From: Paraburkholderia phenazinium | GTDB taxonomy: Bacteria > Pseudomonadota > Gammaproteobacteria > Burkholderiales > Burkholderiaceae | Assembly: GCF_900142845.1 (NCBI RefSeq) | Contig: NZ_FSRU01000003.1 | Span: forward strand, 496,001-560,000 | Direction of reading: 5' to 3' | DNA: 64,000 nucleotides | In this document: positions 16,929-25,540 of the stretch, one piece after another | Layout: the number at the start of each line of letters is the position of its first letter | Position numbering within the stretch: the first letter of the stretch is position 1 | Notes under the pieces: model-generated | Told to the model about the DNA's origin: nothing | Seen by the model: the letters and a program-made list of their open reading frames with translations, nothing else | The model's database searches: none | Translations under genes and position numbers: made by a program

Positions 16929-17564
16929 TCACTTGCTCGACGAAAATGCCGCAGCGATCCATGGATGCGTGTCGCAATCCATCAAACCACGATACAACAC
17001 CGCATCCCACCCATATTCCCGGGCGCTATTCACGACGGATTCGGAATCGTCAAAGAACAATGGCGGCTCATCTTGCGGCCCCAAGATCTCTTCAATCCTT
17101 GCGTAAAATCCGAGATCCGGTTTGAGTACCCCCAAACGCGCCGAATGAAACAGATCATCGAACAGGTTTTCAAAACCCAGCTTGTTCCACAGATAAAAGG
17201 CGCGCATGTGCTCTTGATTAGTCGCGATGCACAGCCGGACCTTGCCCGTCAGTCGCAGTCGGCGCACAAGATCCAGCAACTGGAAATTGACCTGACTGTC
17301 GCGAGTGAGCCAGTAGCTTGCCACCGTGAACGGCGATCCCCGATAGCCTAGAGCAGGCAAGGTTTCTTCCAGAGCCGTCAGCAATGCCTTGCGACCAGTC
17401 AGCACTTCCTTCTCGAACACTTCCCTGATAAACGAGTCTCTAAACCTGTCCGGATTGATTCCGAGATCGGCTTCGATATGCGTGTCCCAACGTCGAAGGC
17501 GCTCAAGCTGGCCGGTATATCCGTGGACCAGAACTCCATCTACATCGAAAATTACTGTTCTCAA
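16929..17564 (-). CDS. HAD-family hydrolase
   Basis: A phosphatase-like protein of 211 residues. The nucleophile motif is at the very start (IFDVDGVLVHG), the second motif is CIATNQEHM, the lysine is in LGVLKPDLGFY, and the final acidic motif is FFDDSESVVNSA. A helical cap of about 70 residues follows motif 1. The substrate is probably a small phosphorylated metabolite. The TTG start at 17564 is supported by GGGGAGA six bases upstream. It is a single gene next to the IS110-type element. Confidence 0.88.
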   Translation of the reverse strand: MRTVIFDVDGVLVHGYTGQLERLRRWDTHIEADLGINPDRFRDSFIREVFEKEVLTGRKALLTALEETLPALGYRGSPFTVASYWLTRDSQVNFQLLDLVRRLRLTGKVRLCIATNQEHMRAFYLWNKLGFENLFDDLFHSARLGVLKPDLGFYARIEEILGPQDEPPLFFDDSESVVNSAREYGWDAVLYRGLMDCDTHPWIAAAFSSSK

Positions 17565-17688
17565 CCCGTTTCTCCCCTACGTCTGTCTAGCGATTGAAAA
17601 TCATCTAGCGGACCTCCTGCCGTCGCCCTGTTGGGCGACGGGGTTCAAGTGAGTTTGCCGAAACAGCTTTAACCGGAAGGAGGTCATC

Positions 17689-18317
17689 ATGAACTATAGC
17701 GGCATCGACCTGCATTCGAACAACAGCGTGGTGAGCGTGATCGACGAAACGGACCGCGTGGTCGCCGAAAAGCGGCTGCCGAACGACCTGGCAAGGATTA
17801 TGGCGTTCCTTGCCCATGGCAGGCCGATCTGGCCGGCGTCGTGGTCGAATCCACGTACAACTGGTACTGGCTCGTCGACGGTCTGCAGGCGGCTGGTTTT
17901 GTCGTCCATCTGGCCAACACCACAGCGATCAAAAAATACGATGGACTGAAGCACAGCGGTGACGAGACCGACGCGCGTTACCTCGCCCACCTGCTGCGCC
18001 TGGGCATTCTTCCCACTGGCACCATCCTGCCGGTCCAGCACCGTGAGGTGCGAGACCTTGCCCGCAAACGCATGCAACTGGTGCGCAGCCGCACCAGCCA
18101 CATCCTCGCCGTCAAGAACATAACGGCGCGCCAGTCCGGCACGCGAATCACGAGCAATCAGGTCAAGCAACTCGATCAGGCTGCAGTTGACCAGTTGCAC
18201 CTCCCGGATGACGTGGCGCTCGCGGTCCGCGCGAACGTCGCGGTCATCACGACGCTGTCGGCACAGATTGCCATCGTGGAAAGGCGTCTTCAGGAAGCCC
18301 TGATCGCTGACTGGTGA
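17689..18317 (+). pseudogene. IS110-family transposase, frameshifted and C-terminally deleted
   Basis: The N-terminal RuvC-like DEDD domain is recognisable. It begins MNYSGIDLHSNNSVVSVIDE (first Asp) after a strong AAGGAGGT site. Near 17820 one base is missing, and the sequence continues in another frame as QADLAGVVVESTYNWYWLVD (the Glu) and KHSGDETDARYLAHLLRLG (the last two Asp). The frame ends at 18317 after RRLQEALIADW. The C-terminal Transposase_20 domain, which carries the catalytic serine and a PGIG-type motif, is absent in all frames downstream. The protein is non-functional. Confidence 0.88.
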
Positions 18318-18339
18318 TAAGCCACCGCAATTGAATGGG

Positions 18340-18560
18340 ATACCGTGCCGCCGTCCCCGATGTGCAGTAAAGCGGATCGCCCGCAACACGAGCCCGTCCT
18401 GGATTGGTGCCGGACATCCGGTAACCACGAGTATTGTGCGAGTCCCATGGACGTGTTGCGGCACCAATGGTCTTCTGGGGTGGCAAAGTCACCAGGGCGA
18501 GAGGCAACGGATGTACGCCGATCGCTTGATCCTGATGGGGGTCTGGCGCGATCCGTCGCA
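18340..18560 (+). ncRNA. Candidate guide (bridge-type) RNA region of the IS110 element
   Basis: The right non-coding end contains a perfect ten-base inverted repeat, ATTGGTGCCG (18403-18412) and CGGCACCAAT (18459-18468), around 46 bases. A small hairpin CGGACATCCG lies next to the first arm. IS110-family elements encode a structured non-coding RNA that pairs with target and donor DNA; in IS1111-type members it lies in the right end. This stem with a large internal loop fits that layout. No promoter or conserved RNA model was checked, so this remains a proposal. Confidence 0.3.
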
Positions 18561-18700
18561 GCCATGAACTGAAGAGACGGGTGCGCTCAGCTACTGCATT
18601 CGGTCAGTGCAATCGGATTAGGCTGCTCAGGTAGCCGAGGGTACTGCTTGCTCACTTGACACCGGGCCCGCTAATGGGTGTCAGCGATCTATACGCCAAT

Positions 18701-18835
18701 GTCGACCGGCCGCTTCTGGCCGATGCCTATCGGAAGCAATCGGCATACGCCGCCCGAAACTTACGGGCCGGCGATCGACAGCACGCGACCCACAACGGTC
18801 TTTCAAACCTCCCGAGAGCAGCCATTCCAGCACGG
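18701..18835. repeat. Dispersed intergenic repeat, copy 6 (best preserved)
   Basis: Starts with GTCGACCGGCCG, CTT and CTGGCCG (18701-18722). GTCGACCGGCC at its start pairs with GGCCGGCGATCGAC at 18766-18779, so it can fold as a long imperfect hairpin. The tail reads CGACCCACAACGGTCTTTCA and then AACCTCCCGAGAGCAGCC. It lies between the IS element and the small membrane protein gene. Confidence 0.7.
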
Positions 18836-18904
18836 TTGTGTGTTTGATAGGATGCCGCATGTGCCTACACTCGCGCGGCTCGGATACACGCGTCCGCAAT
18901 TTTA

Positions 18905-19207
18905 ATGAAAAAATTGGTTTGGATTCTTCTCATGCTCGCCGTGATTTCATGGGGGATCTGCTATGCATACGTATCCAGTTCCATTCACTTTGGCTGGCTT
19001 GGAACCTTGCTTGCATCGGCTGCAGGAGTACTCGCAACAATATCTGCTTATCTGACAGAAGAGAAAGCGCACACTCGCGGCGGCGTCGTATACAAGTCCA
19101 AATCGCCCATCCAGTTTCTCCTCGTTCACCTCTGGTTGGGCTTATTCCTGACGGCAATTGGGCTCTTTAGCGTAATGGGTTGCCTTGGGTACACGACTGG
19201 CTTGTAG
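18905..19207 (+). CDS. Small membrane protein, function unknown
   Basis: A 100-residue protein with about three hydrophobic segments: LVWILLMLAVISWGICYAYV at the N terminus, GWLGTLLASAAGVLATISAYL, and FLLVHLWLGLFLTAIGLFSV. A short polar loop (TEEKAHTRGGVVYKSKSP) separates the second and third. I do not recognise the family. No ribosome binding site is obvious before the ATG, but length, codon use and clean membrane topology support a real gene. It stands alone between repeat copies. Confidence 0.6.
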   Translation: MKKLVWILLMLAVISWGICYAYVSSSIHFGWLGTLLASAAGVLATISAYLTEEKAHTRGGVVYKSKSPIQFLLVHLWLGLFLTAIGLFSVMGCLGYTTGL

Positions 19208-19239
19208 GAAGCTACAGGTCTAAGAGTTGTTCCCAATTG

Positions 19240-19275
19240 GTGGACGGTGTCGACCGCCCGAAACTGGCCGTCCTC
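19240..19275. repeat. Dispersed intergenic repeat, short copy 7
   Basis: GTCGACCGCCCG, AAA, CTGGCCG at 19249-19270 differs from the copy at 23940-23961 at one base of 22. Only the core is kept. It touches the end of the next gene. Confidence 0.65.
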
Positions 19276-19486
19276 AACGTTTCTCACGCTCGGACTCGTC
19301 CGGCTCTTGCTCGTCTTGGGAGAGAAGGTCAGATAGCTCAGGCGGGGAAAGCCGCTTCATTTTCCTTTCGAGCTTGCGATCGTATTGCCGGTCGTTCGGA
19401 TGCGAGGCTTGAGCCTTGCGGGCGTACTGCTGTACGAAGCGACCGAGTTCACCGGCTAGCCGAGATTTTGTTCGTTTCGTGGTCAT
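19274..19486 (-). CDS. Small basic conserved hypothetical protein
   Basis: A 70-residue, highly charged protein. The N-terminal part (RLAGELGRFVQQYARKAQAS) is helical and basic, the middle (NDRQYDRKLERKMKRLSPPE) is strongly charged, and the tail is acidic (SQDEQEPDESERE). Similar short proteins with ELGRFVQQYARKAQ occur in Burkholderiales, as far as I remember, with no assigned function. It has no membrane segment. The ribosome binding site is weak. Confidence 0.65.
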   Translation of the reverse strand: MTTKRTKSRLAGELGRFVQQYARKAQASHPNDRQYDRKLERKMKRLSPPELSDLLSQDEQEPDESEREKR

Positions 19487-19562
19487 GTTTCAAATCTTGC
19501 GCTGCTCGAAGTCATGCGTAGTGTATGCCCACGCATCGATTGCCAACGATTCAGATGCTGAC

Positions 19563-19665
19563 GTCGAACGGCCGGTTGTGGTCGAACCCGGTCCGACGCT
19601 GAACTTCCGTACTCGACCCGATAGGGACCTCCGCGTTTCTCCAAAGCTGTCATTCGCGATGACGC
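19563..19665. repeat. Dispersed intergenic repeat, copy 8
   Basis: Begins with GTCGAACGGCCG and GTTGTGGTCG, a diverged core (19563-19584). It continues with CTCGACCCGATAGGGACCTC and ends CTCCAAAGCTGTCATTCGC, a tail variant also seen in copies 10 and 12. Confidence 0.5.
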
Positions 19666-19713
19666 AGAGGGTAATAGCGGATCACGTAGCCATTGACGTG
19701 CGAAATTACTGCG

Positions 19714-20598
19714 CTACATATGCAAATGCTCGTGCAGAAAATCGATAAAGACACGCAGCTTCGGCGGCAGGTTTCGTCCTGAAGGCCAGATCACGTTGAG
19801 CGCGATGATGCGTTCGACGTGATCATCGAGGATCGAGCGAAGCGAGCCGTCCGCGAGCGCCTGCGTGACCGAAAACGCCGGCAGACAGGCAATGCCCAGC
19901 CCGCGCAACGCGAAGCACAATCGCGTTTCGATGTTGTCGCAGACCATCGAGATCGGCAGCGCGATTTCGGGCTCACCGTCCGCGCGACGCAGCGGCCACG
20001 ATTCGAGCTTTCCCGTATTCGGAAAACGATAGTGCAGGCAGACGTGATTCAGCAGATCGGCGGGAACGGCGGGCGTGCCGTGTTGCGCGAGATAAGCGGG
20101 AGACGCGACCAGCAGCAGACCGAAGGTGCCGAGGCAGTGTGCGGACAGACGCGAATCCGACAGCGGACCGGTACGTACCACCGCGTCGAATCCTTCGTCG
20201 ATCACGTCAACCGTCCGGTCGGTGAAGTTGAGGTCGAGTTGCACGTCGGGATATGCGCGCATGAAGTCGGCGAGCACCGGCAACACGAGCGAGCTGACGA
20301 GCGGCAAGCTGACGCGCAACCGGCCGCGTGGCGCTTCGGCCCGGTGCGACAACTCCAGTTCAGCGGCTTCGATTTCAGCGAGTATCCGTCGACTGCGTTC
20401 GAGCAACAGCGCGCCTTCGGAGGTCAGCGTGATGCTGCGCGTACTGCGATGAAACAGGCGCACGCCGAGCCGTTGCTCGAGCCTCGCGACTCGCTTGCCG
20501 ACCGCCGATGCGGACACGCCGAGCAGCCGCCCCGCGTCGACGAAGCTGCGCGTTTCAGCGACCTGCACGAAGACCATAAAGCCATTCAGACTTTCCAA
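19714..20598 (-). CDS. LysR-family transcriptional regulator
   Basis: A regulator of about 294 residues. The winged helix-turn-helix is at the N terminus (SFVDAGRLLGVSASAVGKRV, then LFHRSTRSITLTSEG), with the effector-binding domain from about residue 90. A TTG start at 20598 is chosen, giving LESLNGFMVF at the N terminus as in relatives, because GGAG lies about seven bases before it; the longer frame to 20637 begins with another TTG and no site. It diverges from the serine hydrolase-MFS pair that begins at 20715 and probably regulates it. Confidence 0.9.
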   Translation of the reverse strand: MESLNGFMVFVQVAETRSFVDAGRLLGVSASAVGKRVARLEQRLGVRLFHRSTRSITLTSEGALLLERSRRILAEIEAAELELSHRAEAPRGRLRVSLPLVSSLVLPVLADFMRAYPDVQLDLNFTDRTVDVIDEGFDAVVRTGPLSDSRLSAHCLGTFGLLLVASPAYLAQHGTPAVPADLLNHVCLHYRFPNTGKLESWPLRRADGEPEIALPISMVCDNIETRLCFALRGLGIACLPAFSVTQALADGSLRSILDDHVERIIALNVIWPSGRNLPPKLRVFIDFLHEHLHM

Positions 20599-20714
20599 AG
20601 AGGCGCTCCACGATTGCGGACAAACTTGTCCGGTCAAAGCGGAACTCTAGCCTGTTTTTCTTTAGTTGGTGCGCCCGTACCATCGTCCGGACTCACACTT
20701 CTAAAGGATTCGGC

Positions 20715-21929
20715 ATGTCGGGGCAATCCTTATCAGCCGGCTTGAACGCAGACACGCGCGCGTTGCACCAGCGCGTCAATGCAGCCATCGATGCCGCGCT
20801 CGACGAACGGCGGCTGGTCGGTACGGTCGTTCTCATCGCGAAGCGGGGCGAATCTGTCTACCGGCGTGCAGCCGGCCTCGCGGATCGTGAGCGCGCACAG
20901 CCGATGCGCGAGGACACAATGTTCCGGCTGGCGTCGGTCAGCAAACCGATCGTATCGACGGCGGCGATGGTGCTGGTCGCGCAATCGCGGCTCAGACTCG
21001 ACGACGACGTCACACGCTGGCTTGCCAATTTCCGTCCGCGTCTACCGGACGGCCGTGCTGCGCGGATCAGCGTGCGTCAGTTGCTGTCGCATACGGCCGG
21101 TCTTGGCTACCGATTTCTCGAGACGGACGAATCGGGACCGTATGCGCAAGCCGGTGTCTCCGACGGGATGGATTCGTCCGGGCTTTCGCTCGAAGACAAT
21201 GTGCGCCGGATTGCAAGCCTGCCGCTGTCTTACGAGCCCGGCACCGCATGGGCCTACTCGCTGTCGATCGACGTGCTCGGGCTGTTGATCGAACGAGTGA
21301 CCGGCGCGTCCCTTCAGGACGCGGTTCAGGCACTCGTCACGACGCCGCTCGCCATGGCCGACACTGCCTTCTATGCAACCGATCCACTACGGCTCTGCAC
21401 ACCGTATGTGAGCGACACGCCAACGCCGCACCGGATGCGCGACTCGGAAGTCGTCCCAGTGTTCGACGGCACGTCAGGGATTCGCTTCACGCCGTCACGT
21501 GCGCTCGATCACGATGCGTTTGCGTCGGGCGGTGCGGGAATGGTTGGCACCGCCGGGGACTTTCTGCGCTTGCTCGACACGCTGCGCAGTGGCGGCGGAG
21601 CATTGCTGCCGGCCGCGCTGGTCGATGAGATGGGCACGATCCAGACCGGCGATGCAGGTCCGCCGGATGCGCCAGGATATGGTTTCGGACTGGGTTTCTC
21701 GGTGTTGCGCGATCCGCTGCTGGCCCACTCGCCGGAGTCGGTCGGGACATGGCGATGGGGTGGCGCGTATGGCCATTCGTGGTTCGTCGACCGCGCGCGC
21801 GGACTGAGCGTGGTAGCGTTCACGAATACACTGTACGAAGGGATGTCGGGCGGGTTCGTTGCCGAGTTGCGCGATGCCGTGTACGGCGCGGCGCGCGTCT
21901 CGAACGACGGAGACCACGAGCATGAGTGA
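20715..21929 (+). CDS. Serine hydrolase of the beta-lactamase (class C/esterase) family
   Basis: A 404-residue protein of the beta-lactamase/D-alanyl-carboxypeptidase superfamily. The nucleophile motif S-x-x-K is S74-V-S-K77 in FRLASVSKPIV. The second motif is a Tyr-Ser in AWAYSLSIDVLG, and the third appears as HSW in WGGAYGHSWFVD, the variant typical of EstB-like esterases. No signal peptide is seen, so it is likely cytoplasmic. The MFS gene begins inside its last codons, so the two are translated together. Possible roles are ester or lactone hydrolysis coupled to export. Confidence 0.88.
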   Translation: MSGQSLSAGLNADTRALHQRVNAAIDAALDERRLVGTVVLIAKRGESVYRRAAGLADRERAQPMREDTMFRLASVSKPIVSTAAMVLVAQSRLRLDDDVTRWLANFRPRLPDGRAARISVRQLLSHTAGLGYRFLETDESGPYAQAGVSDGMDSSGLSLEDNVRRIASLPLSYEPGTAWAYSLSIDVLGLLIERVTGASLQDAVQALVTTPLAMADTAFYATDPLRLCTPYVSDTPTPHRMRDSEVVPVFDGTSGIRFTPSRALDHDAFASGGAGMVGTAGDFLRLLDTLRSGGGALLPAALVDEMGTIQTGDAGPPDAPGYGFGLGFSVLRDPLLAHSPESVGTWRWGGAYGHSWFVDRARGLSVVAFTNTLYEGMSGGFVAELRDAVYGAARVSNDGDHEHE

Positions 21930-23145
21930 CGTCGATCTCGCCGCGTGCGACGTCACGTCCGATGCCGTGGGTTCCGGACGGCCGCAGCGTCTGCCGGTTG
22001 CGGGCCTGCTTGTGCTCGCGACGTGCGGTTTCATCACCATCCTGACCGAGGTGCTTCCAGCAGGATTGCTGACGCAGATGAGCGGCGATCTCGGCGTCTC
22101 CGAAGCGCTGATCGGGCAGTTCATGACGACATATGCTATCGGCTCGTTGCTCGTCGCGATCCCGCTCGCTATCGTCACGCGTCACTGGCGGCGTCGGCCT
22201 TTGTTATTGCTGTCAATCGCCGGATTCGTCGTCGTCAATACAATCACCGCGGTCTCGACGCGTTATCCGGTAATACTCGTGGCGCGATTCCTTGCGGGCG
22301 TGTCGGCGGGCGTGATCTGGGCCTTGCTGGCCGGTTACGCCGCGCGGATGGCGCCGCCGCATCTTCGAGGACGCGCTATCGCGGTTGCGATGGTCGGGAC
22401 ACCACTTGCATTGTCGATCGGCATTCCCGTCGGCACGTGGCTGGGTGCGTCGGTGGGCTGGCGGATGACGTTCGGCGCGCTGAGCGCGCTGGCTTTGGCG
22501 CTGACGATTTGCGTGCGCTGGATCGTGCCGGATTTTGCGGGGCAATCGTCAAGCAAGTCTGGCGGTGTGGTGGCGACGCTGCGTCGACGCGGTCTCAAGA
22601 CGGTGCTCGTGGCAACCTTTCTCTATGTGCTTGCGCATAACGTGCTCTACACGTATATCGCACCATTCCTCGCGTTGTCGGGCAACGCGAATCGTGTCGA
22701 TGCAGTGTTGCTGGTATTCGGTTTGACGGCACTCGTGGGGATCGGTGTGGTCGGGTTAATGATCGATTCGCGGCTGAGGCAGTTGCAAATCGCGAGTACG
22801 CTTTTGTTCGCCTTTGGAGCGGTCTTGATGGGCGTTGCTGCTTATCAAACCGTTATGGTTTTTGCGGGTGTTGCCATGTGGGGGCTAGCATTTGGCGGCG
22901 TGGCAACCGTGTTTCAGACAGCAGCGGCGGAAGCGGCCGGCGAACTGGGTGACATTGCGCAATCGTTGATCGTCACGGTATGGAATCTGGCGATCGCGGG
23001 CGGCGGCATACTCGGCGCGATGACGATCACCTCGGTCGGTCCCGGAGCGCTGCCGTGGAGCGCGGCCGGATTGCTCGTGATTACGCTTTCGGTGGTGTTA
23101 GGGACTTGGCCGCGGGCGCTACGGCGTGGTAACAGGGGTGCCTGA
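21922..23145 (+). CDS. MFS transporter (DHA1-like efflux family)
   Basis: A 407-residue inner-membrane transporter with about twelve hydrophobic helices. LLVLATCGFITILTEVLPAG is the first helix, and GYAARMAPPHLRGRAIAVAM carries a conserved loop of the sugar- and nucleoside-efflux-like DHA1 group (YdhP/NepI relatives). The ATG at 21922 overlaps the end of the serine hydrolase gene by eight bases, so the longer upstream frame is rejected. The pairing suggests the transporter exports a product or substrate of the hydrolase. Confidence 0.92.
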   Translation: MSDVDLAACDVTSDAVGSGRPQRLPVAGLLVLATCGFITILTEVLPAGLLTQMSGDLGVSEALIGQFMTTYAIGSLLVAIPLAIVTRHWRRRPLLLLSIAGFVVVNTITAVSTRYPVILVARFLAGVSAGVIWALLAGYAARMAPPHLRGRAIAVAMVGTPLALSIGIPVGTWLGASVGWRMTFGALSALALALTICVRWIVPDFAGQSSSKSGGVVATLRRRGLKTVLVATFLYVLAHNVLYTYIAPFLALSGNANRVDAVLLVFGLTALVGIGVVGLMIDSRLRQLQIASTLLFAFGAVLMGVAAYQTVMVFAGVAMWGLAFGGVATVFQTAAAEAAGELGDIAQSLIVTVWNLAIAGGGILGAMTITSVGPGALPWSAAGLLVITLSVVLGTWPRALRRGNRGA

Positions 23146-23223
23146 CGCTCGGTAATGTGCCGAATGACGTTCGTCCGGGATGGGAAACGGCCGTGATTGT
23201 TCAATCTACGCGCTCGAGTCGAG

Positions 23224-23340
23224 TGGCTGAAATTGGCCGAACCCCGCCCGATGCTGACTGGATCACCGATCCACCGGAGGCTGCCTGGTGTCGGGCTCAA
23301 TTCGACCCGCAAGAGCCGGTCGCAACTCCAAAGAGGGGAC
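23224..23340. repeat. Dispersed intergenic repeat, copy 9
   Basis: Carries GAAATTGGCCGAACCCCGCC, CGATGCTGACTGGATCACCG and TCGGGCTCAATTCGACCCGC. Positions 23254-23308 match the copy at 3296-3350 at 47 of 55 bases. The start also matches the copy at 23918-23985, tying the different subtypes together. Confidence 0.75.
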
Positions 23341-23393
23341 ACTCACTCAGCGCGTCTATGGGAGATGCGACATTGTCGCTTCACGCACTCGGC

Positions 23394-23849
23394 TCAATGT
23401 GACGGCACGATTTCGGCGATTACGTCGTTGTCTTCCTCATCGAAGCCTGACTCAACGAAACCGAAGCTCGCATAAAAATCCTTAGCGACCGGGTTGTCCG
23501 TCTTGTAGCAAATTTCGATGCGATCGACCCGGAGATTCTGCCTGATTTCGTCCAAGGCAAGTTGCAGTGCTTGGCGGCCGACCCCGTTTCCTTGATGGCG
23601 ATGATCGATCATAAATCGAAATATTTTATAGTCATGAGGTTTGCCATCTTCTGTCAACGGCGCATACATCAAGAAACCTACCAACTCCTCGCCACTGTAA
23701 ATTGCCCTGGGTCGAAAATCTGGATAGAAATGTAGTTGTGCCAGAGAGAAGGCATTACTTGCAAGGTATTTCCGCTGACTTTCGAGAAGCTGCAGCGCCC
23801 CTACCTTTTCATAATTTTCTCGGGTTACGTCTCTAAGGGTTACGGTCAT
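23394..23849 (-). CDS. GNAT-family N-acetyltransferase
   Basis: A 151-residue acetyltransferase. The acetyl-CoA-binding motif A is HRHQGNGVGRQALQLALDEI (R-x-x-G-x-G), preceded by strand FRFMIDH and followed by VDRIEICYKTDNPVAKDFYA and SFGFVESG, the usual motif B. The substrate is unknown; relatives include spermidine acetyltransferase-like and Bacillus YkkB-type proteins. It is a single gene with repeat copies on both sides. Confidence 0.88.
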   Translation of the reverse strand: MTVTLRDVTRENYEKVGALQLLESQRKYLASNAFSLAQLHFYPDFRPRAIYSGEELVGFLMYAPLTEDGKPHDYKIFRFMIDHRHQGNGVGRQALQLALDEIRQNLRVDRIEICYKTDNPVAKDFYASFGFVESGFDEEDNDVIAEIVPSH

Positions 23850-23917
23850 TTGTAGTGGTATTGACAGAAGGTGGGAGATATCCGTCTTTGCCCTATCAAT
23901 GCAGGAGGCGGCTTAAT

Positions 23918-23985
23918 TGTCGACGAACTGGGCCTCGATGTCGACCGGCCGAAACTGGCCGCGTCCTGCCCGATGCTCAGCCGGA
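23918..23985. repeat. Dispersed intergenic repeat, copy 10
   Basis: GTCGACCGGCCG, AAA, CTGGCCG at 23940-23961, preceded by GTCGACGAACTGGGCCTCG and followed by CGTCCTGCCCGATGCTCAG. The last part aligns with the copy at 23224-23340. Confidence 0.7.
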
Positions 23986-23996
23986 AATGTGCCGTG

Positions 23997-24692
23997 TCAG
24001 CTGCCGCCTTGAATCATGCGGCGATTCAATTCGCTCAGATATGACCCGGGAATCAGGGAAATCTCTCCGTTCGGACCGCAGACGCGCGTTCGACGATTGT
24101 CGATCGAGACTTCCACCATCGGCGGCAACGCGAAAAATTTGATCAGTTCTGGCCTGTCCAACCCCAACTGATATAGCGACGTCGTCAAGAGCCGCGCCGG
24201 GTCGCGTAAGCCGGCCGAATCCTCCGTGTCCGTGATAACCCAGCCGGAGCTTACCCCTTCCACCACTTTCCGCTTCAGCGAGACGGAGGCTGCGTGTTTG
24301 TAGTTGACGTGGACGACAGCACTTTGCCTTAGCGATGGGAAATGCGGATCGATTGCCGGGGACAGGCTTCTAACTACGTCGTTTTGGTTTCGCAAATGGA
24401 CGAGCGTACGGTCTACGGAATCGACAAAGTTAACCGGGAAGCTTTTCATATCCGGCTCGGTTAATCGCAACGCTCCTGCCCGGCCTTCCTCGATGCGCAC
24501 AAGCATCCATCCAATCTGCATGGTCTCACCGATGTTTAGGCGGGTGCCAGATGCGATGTAACTCTCGATAAACCCAAGGAGCCAGGTAATGTCTACTTTG
24601 GGAATCGCGGGATTTGACACGCGAATCTCGCATTCCGGATGATCGAAGCGCTTACAGCCGGTTGTCGAATGTATTGTTGCCACGGTGTCCAT
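23997..24692 (-). CDS. Hypothetical protein, possible Imm33/DUF2185-like C-terminal domain
   Basis: A soluble protein of about 231 residues. The C-terminal half (VVEGVSSGWVITDTEDSAGL, then SLYQLGLDRPELIKFFALPP) has the S-G-W-V and L-P pattern of DUF2185/Imm33-type immunity proteins as I remember them; the match is weak. The N-terminal half includes WLLGFIESYIASGTRLNIGE and GWMLVRIEEGRAG and is not recognised. No signal peptide or membrane segment. An ATG at 24692 is used; a TTG seven codons earlier is possible and neither has a clear ribosome binding site. Confidence 0.65.
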   Translation of the reverse strand: MDTVATIHSTTGCKRFDHPECEIRVSNPAIPKVDITWLLGFIESYIASGTRLNIGETMQIGWMLVRIEEGRAGALRLTEPDMKSFPVNFVDSVDRTLVHLRNQNDVVRSLSPAIDPHFPSLRQSAVVHVNYKHAASVSLKRKVVEGVSSGWVITDTEDSAGLRDPARLLTTSLYQLGLDRPELIKFFALPPMVEVSIDNRRTRVCGPNGEISLIPGSYLSELNRRMIQGGS

Positions 24693-24750
24693 CAAACTAT
24701 TGTTTTCGGCCAATCAAACGGTTAAGAATTGCACAGGTCCGAAGTCGATT

Positions 24751-24825
24751 GTTGACGAACTACGCCGCTATGTCCAACGTCCCTTCATGGCTGGTCGCTG
24801 TCTCATGCGACGGGCATAAGCGGCC
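24751..24825. repeat. Dispersed intergenic repeat, copy 11
   Basis: A tail-type copy: TGTCCAACGTCCCTTCATGG and CTGGTCGCTGTCTCATGCGA followed by CGGGCAT. It resembles the copies at 25541-25600 and 28351-28430. Located between the 231-residue protein gene and the nucleotidyltransferase gene. Confidence 0.55.
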
Positions 24826-24902
24826 TGCATTTGTGAACTGTGCGCGCCGATTATATTGTGAAAAAATCCGAAGCTCCGAAGCAAACGAGGTCGCTCGAAA
24901 CG

Positions 24903-25511
24903 ATGAACACTCAAGTGGACATACCGGACCAAGAAGCATGGAATGCGTGGCAACCGGCCGAACTGGCTCAACGGTTGAGCGATATCAGTTTGCCTTGGTG
25001 CGTCGCGGGTGGATGGGCACTCGATCTTTGGCACGGTGCCCAGACTCGCGAACATAGCGATCTGGAATTCACAATATTGCGAGAGAATTTCAGCAGCTTT
25101 CGTCGGACGTTCAGTGATTTGGAGTTCTACACTGCCCACGCTGGCGTAGTCGCAAGTCTGCCGGCAGATCGGGATCCGCCGACCGAGGTCATGCAATTTT
25201 GGGGTTTTGACCGCGCTGCAGAATGCTGGCGGATCGATATGATGATCGAGCCGGGAACTAACGAATTCTGGGCCTACAAGAGAGATCCATCGTTCAAGCG
25301 ACCGCGCGCCGAAATGGTGATGAGAACCGCTGACGACATCCCCTATCTGAACCCGTCCGCTGTGCTTCTGTTCAAGGCTAGGGATCAGCGCCCAAAAGAC
25401 CAGCAAGATTTCGAGAGAGCGTTGCCCCACCTGCCGGTTATCGAACGCGCCTGGCTGAAAGACTGCCTTGATGCCCTCCACCCCGGAAATGAATGGGCGC
25501 GAGCGCTGTAG
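24903..25511 (+). CDS. Nucleotidyltransferase-fold protein (aminoglycoside adenylyltransferase-like)
   Basis: A 202-residue protein. WCVAGGWALDLWHGAQTREH followed by SDLEFTILRENF is the G-G-x(n)-D-x-E/D core of small nucleotidyltransferases such as ANT(2'') and LinB-like enzymes. FWGFDRAAECWRIDMMIEPG supplies a further acidic strand. Such proteins adenylate antibiotics, or act as antitoxin- or toxin-type nucleotidyltransferases; which applies is unclear. ATG 24903 (MNTQVD) is used; the longer frame starts with a GTG at 24840 and lacks a site. A single gene between repeat copies. Confidence 0.75.
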   Translation: MNTQVDIPDQEAWNAWQPAELAQRLSDISLPWCVAGGWALDLWHGAQTREHSDLEFTILRENFSSFRRTFSDLEFYTAHAGVVASLPADRDPPTEVMQFWGFDRAAECWRIDMMIEPGTNEFWAYKRDPSFKRPRAEMVMRTADDIPYLNPSAVLLFKARDQRPKDQQDFERALPHLPVIERAWLKDCLDALHPGNEWARAL

Positions 25512-25540
25512 ATCGCTACTTATTAACCTCGCGGGATAGA

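Larger units (their letters stand above)
17612..18600 (+). mobile_element. IS110-family element (IS1111-like), internally deleted
   Basis: The element has a short left end, a transposase reading frame with a frameshift and missing C-terminal domain, and a long right non-coding end. The left end holds a perfect nine-base hairpin (17620-17641, CCGTCGCCC-TGTT-GGGCGACGG). IS110 elements lack terminal inverted repeats, so the boundaries given are estimates. With about 630 bases of transposase sequence instead of roughly 1,000-1,200, this copy cannot move by itself. Confidence 0.75.
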
